From contig CAJYJO010000027.1 of the NCBI GenBank assembly GCA_913774845.1, positions 1-52,270 of the forward strand: a DNA stretch of 52,270 nt. Direction: 5' to 3'. The position numbers and the translations under genes are program-made. The notes under the pieces were generated by a model that had not been told where the DNA came from, did not search any database, and saw only the letters and a program-made list of their open reading frames with translations. This document shows positions 30,447 to 39,003 of this stretch, in pieces. The stretch is from an uncultured Microbacterium sp. GTDB taxonomy: Bacteria > Actinomycetota > Actinomycetes > Actinomycetales > Microbacteriaceae. Numbering within the stretch: the stretch's first letter is position 1; the number at the start of each line of letters is the position of its first letter.

Positions 30447-31738
30447 GTCTGACCCTTACGGTCCCGCCGCGGTCGGAGGTTTACCGACGTGCGGACCTGC
30501 CCGTCGCCGTCATCGGTGCGGGCCCCGTGGGACTCGCGGCCGCCGCTCACCTGCTCGAGCGCGGGCTGCCGGTCGTCGTGTTCGAGGCGGGCGACACCGC
30601 CGGCGCGGCCGTTCGCACCTGGGGGCACACGCGCCTCTTCTCACCGTGGCGCTACGTCGTCGACCCCGCAGCTCGCCGTCTGCTCGAGGCCGAAGGATGG
30701 AGCGCCCCGGATGCCGAGGGCCTGCCCACCGGAGACGAGCTGGTCGACGGCTACCTCGAACCCCTCGCGCGCACCGCCGCCTTGGCATCCGTCATCCGGT
30801 ACGGCACGCGCGTCGAGGCCGTGGCCCGCCAGGGCATGGATCGCACCCGCTCGGCCGGTCGGGCGGCCATCCCCTTCGTCTTGCGACTGCACACGGAGGA
30901 GGGCGTGACGGATGCCACGGCTCGCGCCGTCATCGACACCTCGGGCACCACGAGCTCGCCGCGGTCGCTGTTGTCGTCGGGTCTGGCGCACGACGACCTC
31001 GGTGATCGCATGACGACGGCGCTTCCCGATGTGCGCGGACGCGACCGGGCGCGCTTCGCCGGCCGGCGCGTGCTCGTCGTCGGCGCGGGGCATTCGGCGG
31101 CGAACACCCTGATCGCTCTCGCCGCGCTCGCCGCAGACGAGCCCACGACGCGCATCTCGTGGGCCGTCCGCAACGAGGGAACCGCCCGCCTCGCCGCCGA
31201 TGCGGCCGACGACCTCGCCGCGCGCGGACGCCTCGGTGCGGCGGTCCACGACCTGGTCGACGATGGTCGTGTCGAGCAGATCGCCTCGTTCGAGATCGAC
31301 GACGTGCGGCTGTCCGGCGACGGCGTGCGCGTCAGCGGCCGACGAGCGCGAGAGGCGTTCGCCCTCGAGGTCGACGTGGTCGTCAACGCCGCGGGGTTCC
31401 GCCCCGACCTGTCGATGCTGGCGGAGATCCGCCTGGGTCTCGACGAGATCATCGAGGCGCCGCGGGCCCTCGCCCCGCTGATCGACCCGAACCTGCACTC
31501 GTGCGGCTCCGTGCCACCTCACGGGGTCGCCGAACTGACGCACCCCGAGCCCGACTTCTACCTCGCGGGCATGAAGTCGTACGGGCGGGCGCCCACCTTC
31601 CTGCTGCTCACCGGGTACGAGCAGGTGCGGTCGATCGCGGCGGAACTCGCCGGCGACAGGGCGGCGGCACGGCAGGTTGATCTCGTGGTGCCCGAGACGG
31701 GCGTCTGCACGACCGACGCCGGGTCCTGCTGCGCGTGA
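30443..31738 (+). CDS. FAD/NAD(P)-binding flavoprotein of the arsenic operon (ArsO-like)
   Basis: A 431-residue flavin-dependent oxidoreductase. VAVIGAGPVGLAAAAHLLER (about 21-40) is the FAD loop and VLVVGAGHSAANTLIAL (about 211-227) the NAD(P) loop; AAGFRPDLS is the ATG-type motif. The C-terminus is rich in cysteine (TGVCTTDAGSCCA), suggesting thiol or metalloid binding. Flavoproteins of this kind (often called ArsO) occur in many actinobacterial ars operons, with no firmly shown reaction. It is coupled to arsC by ATGA and to the acetyltransferase by GTGA. Confidence 0.8.
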   Translation: MSLTLTVPPRSEVYRRADLPVAVIGAGPVGLAAAAHLLERGLPVVVFEAGDTAGAAVRTWGHTRLFSPWRYVVDPAARRLLEAEGWSAPDAEGLPTGDELVDGYLEPLARTAALASVIRYGTRVEAVARQGMDRTRSAGRAAIPFVLRLHTEEGVTDATARAVIDTSGTTSSPRSLLSSGLAHDDLGDRMTTALPDVRGRDRARFAGRRVLVVGAGHSAANTLIALAALAADEPTTRISWAVRNEGTARLAADAADDLAARGRLGAAVHDLVDDGRVEQIASFEIDDVRLSGDGVRVSGRRAREAFALEVDVVVNAAGFRPDLSMLAEIRLGLDEIIEAPRALAPLIDPNLHSCGSVPPHGVAELTHPEPDFYLAGMKSYGRAPTFLLLTGYEQVRSIAAELAGDRAAARQVDLVVPETGVCTTDAGSCCA

Positions 31739-32232
31739 GCGTGTCGCTGCGCCCACTCGCCGCGGAAGACTGGCCTGAGGTGCACCGCATCTACGCGGAG
31801 GGCATCGCGACGGGTCACGCGACCTTCGAGACGGAGCCTCCCGCGACGTGGGGCGCGTTCGACGCGGCGAGGCTCGACGCGCATCGCTTCGTCGCGGTCG
31901 TCGGTCACCGGGTCGTCGGCTGGGCGGCCGTCTCCGCGGTGTCGTCGCGACCCGTCTACCGCGGAGTCGTGGAGCACTCGGTGTACGTCGAGGCCGACGC
32001 CCGCGGCCGAGGGATCGGTCACCTGCTGCTCGACGCCCTCATCGCTTCGACCGAGGCCGCCGGCGTCTGGACGATCCAGTCGACGATCTTCGCCGACAAC
32101 CACGCCTCGCTCGCCTTGCACGCACGCCACGGGTTTCGCACCGTCGGCGTCCGCGAGCGCATCGCCCGCGATGCTACAGACGTCTGGCGCGACACGGTGC
32201 TGATCGAAAGACGCAGTCCCACTGTCGTCTGA
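31735..32232 (+). CDS. arsN1: GNAT acetyltransferase of PAT/ArsN1 type
   Basis: A 165-residue acetyltransferase of the phosphinothricin acetyltransferase group. LRPLAAEDWPEVHRIYAEGI opens it, GHATFETEPP and SVYVEADARGRGIGHLLLDA (acetyl-CoA loop) follow, then ADNHASLALHARHGF. The same fold serves ArsN1, which acetylates the arsenic antibiotic arsinothricin. Its place in an ars operon with a GTGA overlap makes ArsN1 more likely than a herbicide-resistance enzyme. The symbol rests on context, not on an assay. A 30-bp perfect palindrome follows the stop. Confidence 0.75.
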   Translation: MSVSLRPLAAEDWPEVHRIYAEGIATGHATFETEPPATWGAFDAARLDAHRFVAVVGHRVVGWAAVSAVSSRPVYRGVVEHSVYVEADARGRGIGHLLLDALIASTEAAGVWTIQSTIFADNHASLALHARHGFRTVGVRERIARDATDVWRDTVLIERRSPTVV

Positions 32233-32240
32233 CGCGAGAA

Positions 32241-32270
32241 AGGGCCCGGATGCCATGGCATCCGGGCCCT
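32241..32270. terminator. 30-bp perfect palindrome, bidirectional terminator
   Basis: AGGGCCCGGATGCCA (32241-32255) pairs with its exact complement up to 32270 without any unpaired loop base in the duplex form. It extends imperfectly by GAGAA/TTCTC. It lies between the convergent arsN1-type and msrA genes, and contains two copies of the genome's frequent heptamer. Confidence 0.75.
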
Positions 32271-32280
32271 CGTTCTCGAC

Positions 32281-32835
32281 CTACGCGGAGGCTTCCTCAC
32301 GCTTGGGCAGCACCCAACCGGGGCGCACGAAGTGGCACGTGTACCCGTTGGGGATGCGGACCAGGTAGTCCTGGTGCTCGGGCTCGGCCTCCCAGAAGGG
32401 GGCTTCGGGCTCGATCGTGGTGACGACCTTCGCGGGCCAGATGCCCGACGCGTCGACGTCGGCGATCGTGTCGCGCGCGACCTTCTCCTGCTCGGGGGAG
32501 AGGGGGAAGATCGCCGAGCGGTAGCTCGTGCCGACGTCGTTGCCCTGACGGTTCAGGGTCGACGGGTCGTGGATCTGGAAGAAGAACGCGAGGATGTCGC
32601 GGTACGAGGTCTGCGTGGGGTCGAAGACGATCTCGACGGCCTCCGCGTGACCGGGGTGATTGCGGTAGGTCGCGTGGTCGTTCTGACCGCCGGTGTAGCC
32701 GACGCGCGTGTCGAGCACGCCGGGCTGGCGGCGGATGAGGTCTTCGACGCCCCAGAAGCAGCCGCCCGCGAGGACGGCGGTCTCGGTGCCGGGACGGCGG
32801 GTGATGACGCCTGCGTCGGTGGGTCCGCTGGTCAT
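32281..32835 (-). CDS. msrA: Peptide-methionine (S)-S-oxide reductase
   Basis: Repairs the S form of methionine sulfoxide in proteins. The 184-residue chain has the active-site GGCFWGVED (about 24-32, catalytic Cys), [33 protein letters not shown] and SYRSAIF, all diagnostic. The ATG at 32835 follows AAAGGAG. It lies 44 bases after msrB on the same strand, so msrB-msrA is an operon covering both stereoisomers. Confidence 0.97.
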   Translation of the reverse strand: MTSGPTDAGVITRRPGTETAVLAGGCFWGVEDLIRRQPGVLDTRVGYTGGQNDHATYRNHPGHAEAVEIVFDPTQTSYRDILAFFFQIHDPSTLNRQGNDVGTSYRSAIFPLSPEQEKVARDTIADVDASGIWPAKVVTTIEPEAPFWEAEPEHQDYLVRIPNGYTCHFVRPGWVLPKREEASA

Positions 32836-32879
32836 GGTGTCGCTCCTTTTGCGGTTGCGGGTGCGGAAGGGAAAGAGGT

Positions 32880-33338
32880 TCATGAGGCTCGGCTCTCGCG
32901 GAACAGGGGCAGGTACGCGCCGTAGCCCTGCTCTTCGAGTTCGGCGACGGGGACGAACCGCATCGCGGCCGAGTTCATGCAGTATCTCAGCCCGCCGCGG
33001 TCGCGGGGGCCGTCGTCGAACAGGTGTCCGAGGTGGCTGTCGGCTCCCGAGGAACGCACCTCGGTGCGCGTCATCCAGAGCGAGCGGTCGGTCTTGTTCA
33101 CCACCGCGGCGTCGTCGATCGGCTGGGTGAAGCTCGGCCAGCCCGATCCGCTCTCGAACTTGTCGGTCGAGCTGAATAGCGGCTGTCCCGAGACGACATC
33201 GACGTAGATGCCGTCCTCGTGGTTGTCCCAGTACTCGTTGCGGAACGGCGGCTCGGTCGCGTCGTCCTGCGTGACGGCGAACTGGCGGTCGGTGAGACGG
33301 CTCAGCGCCTCCGACGTCTTCCGGTACTCCGTGCTCAC
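32880..33338 (-). CDS. msrB: Peptide-methionine (R)-S-oxide reductase
   Basis: Repairs the R form of methionine sulfoxide. The 152-residue protein has [17 protein letters not shown] (about 55-71), [14 protein letters not shown] and the active-site [13 protein letters not shown] (catalytic Cys). The zinc-binding CxxC pairs seen in some MsrB are absent, and the usual resolving Cys in SGCGWPSF is a Ser. The GTG at 33338 is preceded by GAAGGGA. It is first in the msrB-msrA operon. Confidence 0.96.
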   Translation of the reverse strand: MSTEYRKTSEALSRLTDRQFAVTQDDATEPPFRNEYWDNHEDGIYVDVVSGQPLFSSTDKFESGSGWPSFTQPIDDAAVVNKTDRSLWMTRTEVRSSGADSHLGHLFDDGPRDRGGLRYCMNSAAMRFVPVAELEEQGYGAYLPLFRESRAS

Positions 33339-33495
33339 GGTGCGTGTCCCTTCGTCAGGTCGCCCGGTGTCGGGCGTCATGGAGAAGAACGTCGAGCCCG
33401 CCGGTTTTGGTCCCGTGGGACTGGGAGCGGGCTGTGAGTTCTTTCCGGCCCCGGATGCCGGCGGCAAGCCCCCGCGTTCACGTTGGTGCCCGCAT

Positions 33496-33501
33496 TAGCG
33501 T
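33496..33501 (+). promoter_or_regulatory. -10 box TAGCGT of the SDR gene
   Basis: TAGCGT is followed 24 bases later by the ATG, leaving a short leader that carries AGGAGG. Confidence 0.45.
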
Positions 33502-33525
33502 GGCGTTATCGATCAGGAGGTTCGC

Positions 33526-34353
33526 ATGACCCGCACCATCGTCATCACCGGAGCCAGCGACGGCATCGGCGCCGCGTCCGCGAAGCAGCTCGTCCAGGTG
33601 GGCGAGGAGGTGGTGGTCGTGGGACGCAACCCCGACAAGACCGCTCGCGTCGCGCGTTCGCTCGGGGTCGACTCCTTCGTCGCCGACTTCACCGACCTGG
33701 CGCAGGTGCGAGAGCTCGCGGCATCCCTGCTCGAGAGGTACCCCCGCATCGATGTGCTCGCCAACAACGCCGGCGGCGTGTTCGGCGAGCGCACCCTGAC
33801 GAAGGACGGCTACGAGACGACCCTCCAGGTGAACCACCTGGCGCCGTTCCTGCTGACCAACCTGCTGCGGGAGCGTCTCGTGGAGTCGGAGGCCTCGGTC
33901 ATCCAGACCTCGAGTGCCGCCGCCAAGCTCTTCCCGCGGTTCGACATCGACGATCTGCAGGGCGAGCGCCGCTATTCCTCCACCGCCGCCTACGGGAATG
34001 CGAAGCTCGCGAACGTGCTGTTCACGAAGGAGCTGAATCGCCGGTTCGGCGACGCGGGGCTGTCGGCCGTGGCCTTCCACCCGGGCGTCATCGCCTCCAA
34101 CTTCGGGTCGACCAGCGACGGGCCGTGGAAGTTCCTGTACAGCGGCCCGCTCGCCGAGCGTCTGATGACCTCGACCTCGGTCGGCGGGGCGCGCCTGACA
34201 TGGCTCGCCCTCGGCAAGCCCGGCGTGGACTGGACGCCCGGCGGGTTCTTCTCGAACAACAAGCCCGCGAAGACCAACCGTCTCGCGGACGATCCCGTTC
34301 TCGCTCGGCAGCTGTGGGAGCGCAGCGAGGTGCTCGTGGGTCTCGGAGGCTGA
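33526..34353 (+). CDS. Short-chain dehydrogenase/reductase (retinol dehydrogenase-like)
   Basis: A 275-residue classical-type SDR. TGASDGIGAASAKQL (8-22) binds NAD(P), DVLANNAGG gives the NNAG motif, the catalytic Ser is in IQTSSAAAK and the catalytic pair in YGNAKLAN (YxxxK). The order LQVNHLAPFLLTNLL and the C-terminal FSNNKPAKTNRLADD recall WWOX/retinol dehydrogenase-like members. The substrate is unknown. The ATG has a strong AGGAGG. It stands alone, divergent from msrB. Confidence 0.9.
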   Translation: MTRTIVITGASDGIGAASAKQLVQVGEEVVVVGRNPDKTARVARSLGVDSFVADFTDLAQVRELAASLLERYPRIDVLANNAGGVFGERTLTKDGYETTLQVNHLAPFLLTNLLRERLVESEASVIQTSSAAAKLFPRFDIDDLQGERRYSSTAAYGNAKLANVLFTKELNRRFGDAGLSAVAFHPGVIASNFGSTSDGPWKFLYSGPLAERLMTSTSVGGARLTWLALGKPGVDWTPGGFFSNNKPAKTNRLADDPVLARQLWERSEVLVGLGG

Positions 34354-34563
34354 CCGACGCCGGAGGTCGCCGGACTTGCGTGCGGGGCGAGAGCGCCCGA
34401 CGGACGAAGCGTGCGGCTGACGCGACTCGCGACCGCGAAGGTCGGGTCGCAACGCCCGGCCCGTCGGGTGCCCGTCCTCGGGGCGATAGATGAGGAAGCT
34501 TCGTGTTCCCTATGCGTCGCCTCCGATGGACGCTTTCTTGGAGCCGTCTGGGGGGCGCATCGG

Positions 34564-34569
34564 CACGCT
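34564..34569 (+). promoter_or_regulatory. -10 box CACGCT of the flavin electron-transfer operon
   Basis: CACGCT, six bases, then the ATG at 34576; a T-to-C variant of the leaderless layout. No ribosome binding site is visible. Confidence 0.4.
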
Positions 34570-34575
34570 GAGCGC

Positions 34576-35994
34576 ATGACCGCAGCCCCCGTCCTCGCCC
34601 TCTCGTCCGCCCCCTCCGCCCACCGGCCGCGCCGCTCGGTGAGAGGTCGGCAGCTGTGGTGGCTCGGAGCCGTCGTCGTCATCTGGGCGACGAGCCTCGT
34701 CGTCCTCGCCGTGTGGGTCGCGGGCGGGGAGGTGCAGTCGCTGCTCGCCGGGAGAGCGGATGCGCTGAACTCCGTCGGTCGCGCCGCGGGGCTGGCATCC
34801 GCCAACCTCCTCTTCTCCCAGGTGCTGCTCATGGCGCGCGTGCCGCTATTCGAGCGCGGGTTCGGTCGCGACGGCATCACCCGCATGCACCGCATCGTCG
34901 GCTTCTGGTCGTTCGCACTGTTCATCGCGCACATCGGGCTGCAGATCCTCGGTTACGCGGCGCAAGCGGGCATCGACCCCGTGGCACAGGCGTGGCAGTT
35001 CGTATGGGACTACCCGGGCATGCTGCTGGCGACCGCGGGCACCGGCCTGCTGCTTCTGGTCGTGGTGACGTCGGTGCGCAAGGCCCGAAAGCGCCTGCGG
35101 TACGAGTCGTGGCACCTGCTGCACCTCTACGGCTACCTCGGCGTCGGTCTCGCCATTCCGCACATGCTGTGGACGGGCGCCGACTTCACCGGGTCGCCCG
35201 CCGCCACCGTGTACTGGTGGGCGATGTGGGGAGGGACCGCGGCGACGGTCATCGTCTTCCGGCTCGGGCTTCCCCTGGCGAGGTCTCTGCGCCACGGCAT
35301 CCGGGTCCGTGCCGTCGAACGCGACGGGCAGAGTGGCGTCTCGGTGCGCATGACCGGTCGCCGGCTCGACGCGCTGAAGGCGCGCGGCGGACAGTTCTTC
35401 GTCTGGCGTTTCCTCGACGGGGCGGGCTGGACGCGCGGGCACCCTTTCTCTCTCGCCACCGATCCGGCGAACGGTGAGCTCGTCATCTCGGCCCGCTTCG
35501 TCGGCGACGGCACGCAGCGGCTCGCCGCGCTCCGCCCCGGCACGCGCGTGCTCATCGAGGGCCCCTACGGCACGATGACCGCCGACGAGCGCCGCGGGGG
35601 ACACCTGCTCATGATCGGCGCGGGAGCGGGAGTCGCGCCCCTGGTCGCGATGCTCGAAGAGGCCGACTGGGCTCCGGGCGAGGCGACGCTCATCGTGCGC
35701 GACCACACCGCCGCCGACGCCCTGCGCGCCGAGGCGATCGACCGCCTCGTGCGGGAGCGGGGCCTGCGCCACGCGCCGCTGCCCGGCCGTCGCGCCCTGA
35801 CCACCTCGTCGTGGTTGCCGACCTCGCACGCGCAGTGGGCGGGCGCCGACCTCATCCGCTACGTCTCTCCGCGGCCGGCGGACACCGACGTGTTCCTGTG
35901 CGGTCCGCCGTCGTGGATGGATGCCGTGCGCGCCGACCTCCGTCGCGCCGGGGTCCCCGCCGAGCGCGTCCACCTCGAAGCCTTCACCGTCTGA
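34576..35994 (+). CDS. Ferric reductase-type transmembrane flavohaem oxidoreductase
   Basis: A 472-residue fusion of a haem-b membrane domain and a cytoplasmic ferredoxin reductase domain. Residues about 30-250 hold six hydrophobic helices with paired histidines in RMHRIVGFWSFALFIAHIG and YESWHLLHLYGYLG plus AIPHMLW, the likely haem ligands. The C-terminal half has an FAD-binding HPFSLATDP (RxYS-like), the NAD(P) motif MIGAGAGVAPLVAML and the terminal DVFLCGPPSWMD. Electrons should pass from NAD(P)H via FAD and haem to the outer face. The next two genes code for an outer FMN protein and its flavin transferase, which names the likely acceptor. Confidence 0.88.
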   Translation: MTAAPVLALSSAPSAHRPRRSVRGRQLWWLGAVVVIWATSLVVLAVWVAGGEVQSLLAGRADALNSVGRAAGLASANLLFSQVLLMARVPLFERGFGRDGITRMHRIVGFWSFALFIAHIGLQILGYAAQAGIDPVAQAWQFVWDYPGMLLATAGTGLLLLVVVTSVRKARKRLRYESWHLLHLYGYLGVGLAIPHMLWTGADFTGSPAATVYWWAMWGGTAATVIVFRLGLPLARSLRHGIRVRAVERDGQSGVSVRMTGRRLDALKARGGQFFVWRFLDGAGWTRGHPFSLATDPANGELVISARFVGDGTQRLAALRPGTRVLIEGPYGTMTADERRGGHLLMIGAGAGVAPLVAMLEEADWAPGEATLIVRDHTAADALRAEAIDRLVRERGLRHAPLPGRRALTTSSWLPTSHAQWAGADLIRYVSPRPADTDVFLCGPPSWMDAVRADLRRAGVPAERVHLEAFTV

Positions 35995-36004
35995 GGAGAA
36001 CCCG

Positions 36005-36541
36005 ATGAAGAAGATCGTCTACGCCCTCATGGCCACCGTCACCGGCCTCGTGCTGCTGTTCAGCTACCGCACCTCGCTCACCCCCGAGCCGGCCGGCGCC
36101 CTCGCCGACGCCCCCTCGTCGGGTGTCGCGGCGGTTCCGAAGGCCCCGACGTCCACGCCGAGCCCGTCGGCATCCGCCCCCGCCCCTCCGGGATCCACCT
36201 CGAGCGGCTCGACCTCGTCGGGCTCGAGCGCCGCGGCTCCGCAGACGTCGTCGAGCGGCCTCGCCGACGGCACCTACACGGGCCAGGCGGTGAACACCCG
36301 CTACGGGCCGGTGCAGGTCCGGGTCACCGTGTCGAGCGGGGAGATCACCGACGTGGAGGTGCCGCAGTACCCCTCGGAGAGCGGTCGCGACCAGCAGATC
36401 AACTCGCGCGCGCTGCCCGTGCTGGTGACGGAGACCGTGCGGGCGCAGAGCGCCGAGGTCGACATGGTCTCGGGCGCGACCTACACCAGCACCGGGTACC
36501 GCACCTCGCTGCAGTCCGCCCTCGACCAGGCCCGCGCGTGA
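36005..36541 (+). CDS. Extracytoplasmic FMN-binding domain protein
   Basis: A 178-residue exported protein. An N-terminal hydrophobic segment (about 4-21) serves as signal or anchor; no lipobox cysteine follows. A Pro/Ser/Thr-rich linker spans about 30-85. The FMN-binding domain begins with LADGTYTGQAV and ends with DMVSGATYTSTGY (about 153-165). There a threonine (about 161) is the expected site of covalent FMN attachment by ApbE. It lies 10 bases after the reductase gene and overlaps apbE (GTGA), so all three are one operon. Confidence 0.9.
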   Translation: MKKIVYALMATVTGLVLLFSYRTSLTPEPAGALADAPSSGVAAVPKAPTSTPSPSASAPAPPGSTSSGSTSSGSSAAAPQTSSSGLADGTYTGQAVNTRYGPVQVRVTVSSGEITDVEVPQYPSESGRDQQINSRALPVLVTETVRAQSAEVDMVSGATYTSTGYRTSLQSALDQARA

Positions 36542-37323
36542 GCGGCGGCTTCACCGTCGTGGAGCCCGTGATGGGGACCGTCGCCTCGATCACCGTCGTT
36601 GGCGAGCGCACGGGCCGGGTCGAGCGGACGATCGCCGCGTGCGTGGCGCGGCTGCGAGACGACGAGCGGGTGTTCTCGACGTACCGCGACGACTCCGACA
36701 TCTCGCGGCTGCGCGACGAGGGCCTCGAACTCGGCGACCTCGATCCGCGCGTGACCGAGGTGGCCGAGCGGTGCCGTGATCTGCGCGAGCGCAGCGGCGC
36801 GCGCTTCGACGCGCACTGGCGCGGATGGTTCGACCCGACCGGCTACGTCAAAGGATGGTCCACGGATGCCGCGAGCCGGGCCTTCGACGATCTCCTCGCC
36901 GAGGGGGTGATCCAGGCGGTGGGCGTCAACGTGGGCGGTGACATGCGCGTGCGCACCGCCCCGACGAGCGAGCACGTGTGGCGGATCGGCATCGCGCACC
37001 CCACCCACGAGGGCGAGCTGCTGGCCACGGTCGAGGTCGTCGACGGGGCCGTGGCGACCTCCGGCACCTTCGAGCGCGGCGCGCACCTCGTCGACCCGCG
37101 CACGGGTGTGCACCTGGCGGGTCCCGTGAGCGCGACCGTCATCGCCGACGACCTCGCCACGGCCGACGCGTGGGCGACCGTGGCGGCCATCGCCGGGGTC
37201 GACGACCTCGACTGGATGCCGGCGGCCCCCGTGGCATCCGGGATCGTCTGGGAGCGCGGCCGCACGCGCCGCTTCGCCGGCCGGGTCGAGGTGTCGGCGT
37301 TCCACGACGCGCTCGCCGGCTGA
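36538..37323 (+). CDS. apbE: FAD:protein FMN transferase
   Basis: Attaches FMN from FAD to a threonine of partner proteins. The 261 residues carry VEPVMGTVASI near 8-18, FDPTGYVKGWSTDAA (about 100-114), VNVGGDMRVR and VATSGTFERGAHLVDPRTG, the last with the Mg and flavin residues of ApbE. No clear signal peptide or lipobox is present, so the enzyme may act in the cytoplasm before export, or export may be by other means. It overlaps the FMN-binding gene by GTGA; that protein is its obvious substrate. Confidence 0.93.
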   Translation: MSGGFTVVEPVMGTVASITVVGERTGRVERTIAACVARLRDDERVFSTYRDDSDISRLRDEGLELGDLDPRVTEVAERCRDLRERSGARFDAHWRGWFDPTGYVKGWSTDAASRAFDDLLAEGVIQAVGVNVGGDMRVRTAPTSEHVWRIGIAHPTHEGELLATVEVVDGAVATSGTFERGAHLVDPRTGVHLAGPVSATVIADDLATADAWATVAAIAGVDDLDWMPAAPVASGIVWERGRTRRFAGRVEVSAFHDALAG

Positions 37324-37360
37324 GCCCGGGCCGCGTCCGCTCGGGCGATGCGCCGTCCGC

Positions 37361-38329
37361 TCACCGAGCGCGGGGGAGGCGCAGTGCGAACACCGTGCCC
37401 CGCGGAGAGGTGCGCTCGACCTCGATGCTGCCGCCGTAGCGGGTCGCCGCCTCGCGGACGAGCGCCAACCCCAACCCGAAACCCCGGCGTCGACCGGACT
37501 CCTCACCCCGGGCGAATCGCTCGAAGATGCGCGGCAGGTCGTCGTCCCGGATGCCGCTTCCCCCGTCCTCCACGCGGATGACGACGTCGCGACCGTCAGC
37601 GTCGGCGGTGACCGTCACCTCGGAGCTCGCGGGCGTGTGCCCGATGGCGTTGTCGAGCAGGGCGATGCACATGCGCACGACGGTGACCGCGGGCACCGCG
37701 ACGGTCGCGCTCGTCAGCTCGCCGGGGCGGAGGCGCACACCCGCGTCGCTCGCGAGCGCGGCGAGGGCAGCGATCGCCGCGCGCACGCTGTCGTCGACGC
37801 GTGCGCTGCCCGTGTGCACCTGGCCCTCGGCGGTGAGCAGCATGTCGGCGAGCACGTCGTCCATGATCTGCGCATCTCGGCGCAGCTGATCCAGCGGTTC
37901 ATCGGCGGGTTCGCCGCGGTGCAGACGTCGCTGCACGATCTGGATGCGGCTGGTCAGCGCGGTCAGCGGTGTACGCAGTTCATGGCTCGCGTCCGAGACG
38001 AACGCGCGCTGTCGGCGAAGGGCCTCATCGAGCGGGCGCACCGACCAGCGGGCCGCGGCCCAGCCGACCAGACCGAGCACCACGACCCCGACGAGACCGA
38101 AGCCGATGACCCACGGCAGCACGTCGTCGAGGTCGACCACGAAGCGATCGCCCAGGGGGGCGCCGCCCGGAGCGCGCCGACCCCCGCCCTCGGTGCGGGC
38201 CTGCGCCACGAGAACGGCGACGAGGATGCCGACCCCCACCGCGATCGCGACCGCGGAGGCACCCGCGACGAGGGTGCCCACCCGCAGCGCGGCCCGGCGG
38301 ACGACGCGGCGGTCGTCGTCGGCGCTCAC
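37361..38329 (-). CDS. Two-component sensor histidine kinase (second system)
   Basis: A 322-residue kinase with two hydrophobic segments (about 18-42 and 71-92) around a short outer loop. There is no clear HAMP; the H box SDASHELRTPLTALT has its His near 116. The N box is LLDNAIGHTPASS and the G box RRRGFGLGLALV. It starts with a GTG that overlaps the stop of its response regulator (GTGA). The system is close to the flavin electron-transfer operon, convergent with it, but no shared control is visible. Confidence 0.93.
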   Translation of the reverse strand: MSADDDRRVVRRAALRVGTLVAGASAVAIAVGVGILVAVLVAQARTEGGGRRAPGGAPLGDRFVVDLDDVLPWVIGFGLVGVVVLGLVGWAAARWSVRPLDEALRRQRAFVSDASHELRTPLTALTSRIQIVQRRLHRGEPADEPLDQLRRDAQIMDDVLADMLLTAEGQVHTGSARVDDSVRAAIAALAALASDAGVRLRPGELTSATVAVPAVTVVRMCIALLDNAIGHTPASSEVTVTADADGRDVVIRVEDGGSGIRDDDLPRIFERFARGEESGRRRGFGLGLALVREAATRYGGSIEVERTSPRGTVFALRLPRAR

Positions 38330-39003
38330 CGCTCGGCCCCCGCGCGATAACCGCGCCCGCGCACGGTCTCGACGACGTCGGTCGCGGTCTTCCGGCGCAG
38401 GTAGTGCACGTAGGTGTCGACGGTGGTCACGGCATCCGGCGCGGAGAACACCGCGCGGGCGATCTCCTCTCGGGAGAAGACGTGGTCGGGGCTGCGCGAG
38501 AGCAGCTCGAGCACGGCGTTCTCGGTCGAGGTGAGCGAGACGCGCTCGCCGGAGGGCCCGTAGGCCACGGCCGTGTCGGGGAGGTACGTCCACTCGGCGA
38601 CGCCGCGGCGCCGCCCCTCGGCCCGGAAGGCGCGCCGCAATGCCCGCAGCCGCGCGAGGAGCTCGTCGTAGTCGAAGGGCTTCAACAGGTAGTCGTTCGC
38701 CCCCGCGTCGAGTCCTTCGACGCGGTCGGCGACGGCCCCGAGGGCGGTCAGCAGGAGCACGGGGGTGGTGATGTGGGCGGTACGGAGATCTCGCACGATC
38801 TCGGCTCCGTCGCGACCCGGCAGGCGCCGATCGAGCAGGATCACCTCGAAGCTCTCCCGCAGGGCGCGCTCGCGACCGGCGGTGCCCTCGCTCTCGTGGA
38901 CGACGTCGTAGACCTCGCCGAGCACCTCGATCGTCATCGCGGCGATCTCGGCGTCGTCCTCGACGTAGAGCAATCGCGGCCTCGGCGCGACGGCCTCGCT
39001 CAC
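38326..39003 (-). CDS. OmpR/PhoB-family response regulator (second system)
   Basis: A 225-residue regulator: receiver with VEDD (14-17), phosphorylated Asp near 58 in ILLDRRLPG and Lys near 108 in LKPFDYDE. The winged helix ends with DTYVHYLRRKT and VRGRGYRAG. It starts with GTG, overlapping the stop of the small upstream gene (GTGA), so three genes are translationally chained. Confidence 0.93.
   Translation of the reverse strand: MSEAVAPRPRLLYVEDDAEIAAMTIEVLGEVYDVVHESEGTAGRERALRESFEVILLDRRLPGRDGAEIVRDLRTAHITTPVLLLTALGAVADRVEGLDAGANDYLLKPFDYDELLARLRALRRAFRAEGRRRGVAEWTYLPDTAVAYGPSGERVSLTSTENAVLELLSRSPDHVFSREEIARAVFSAPDAVTTVDTYVHYLRRKTATDVVETVRGRGYRAGAER

Noticed and set aside
34354-34575. Possible small gene between the SDR and the ferric-reductase operon
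   Set aside because: No frame with a start signal or protein-like composition was found; the region appears to be promoter DNA only.
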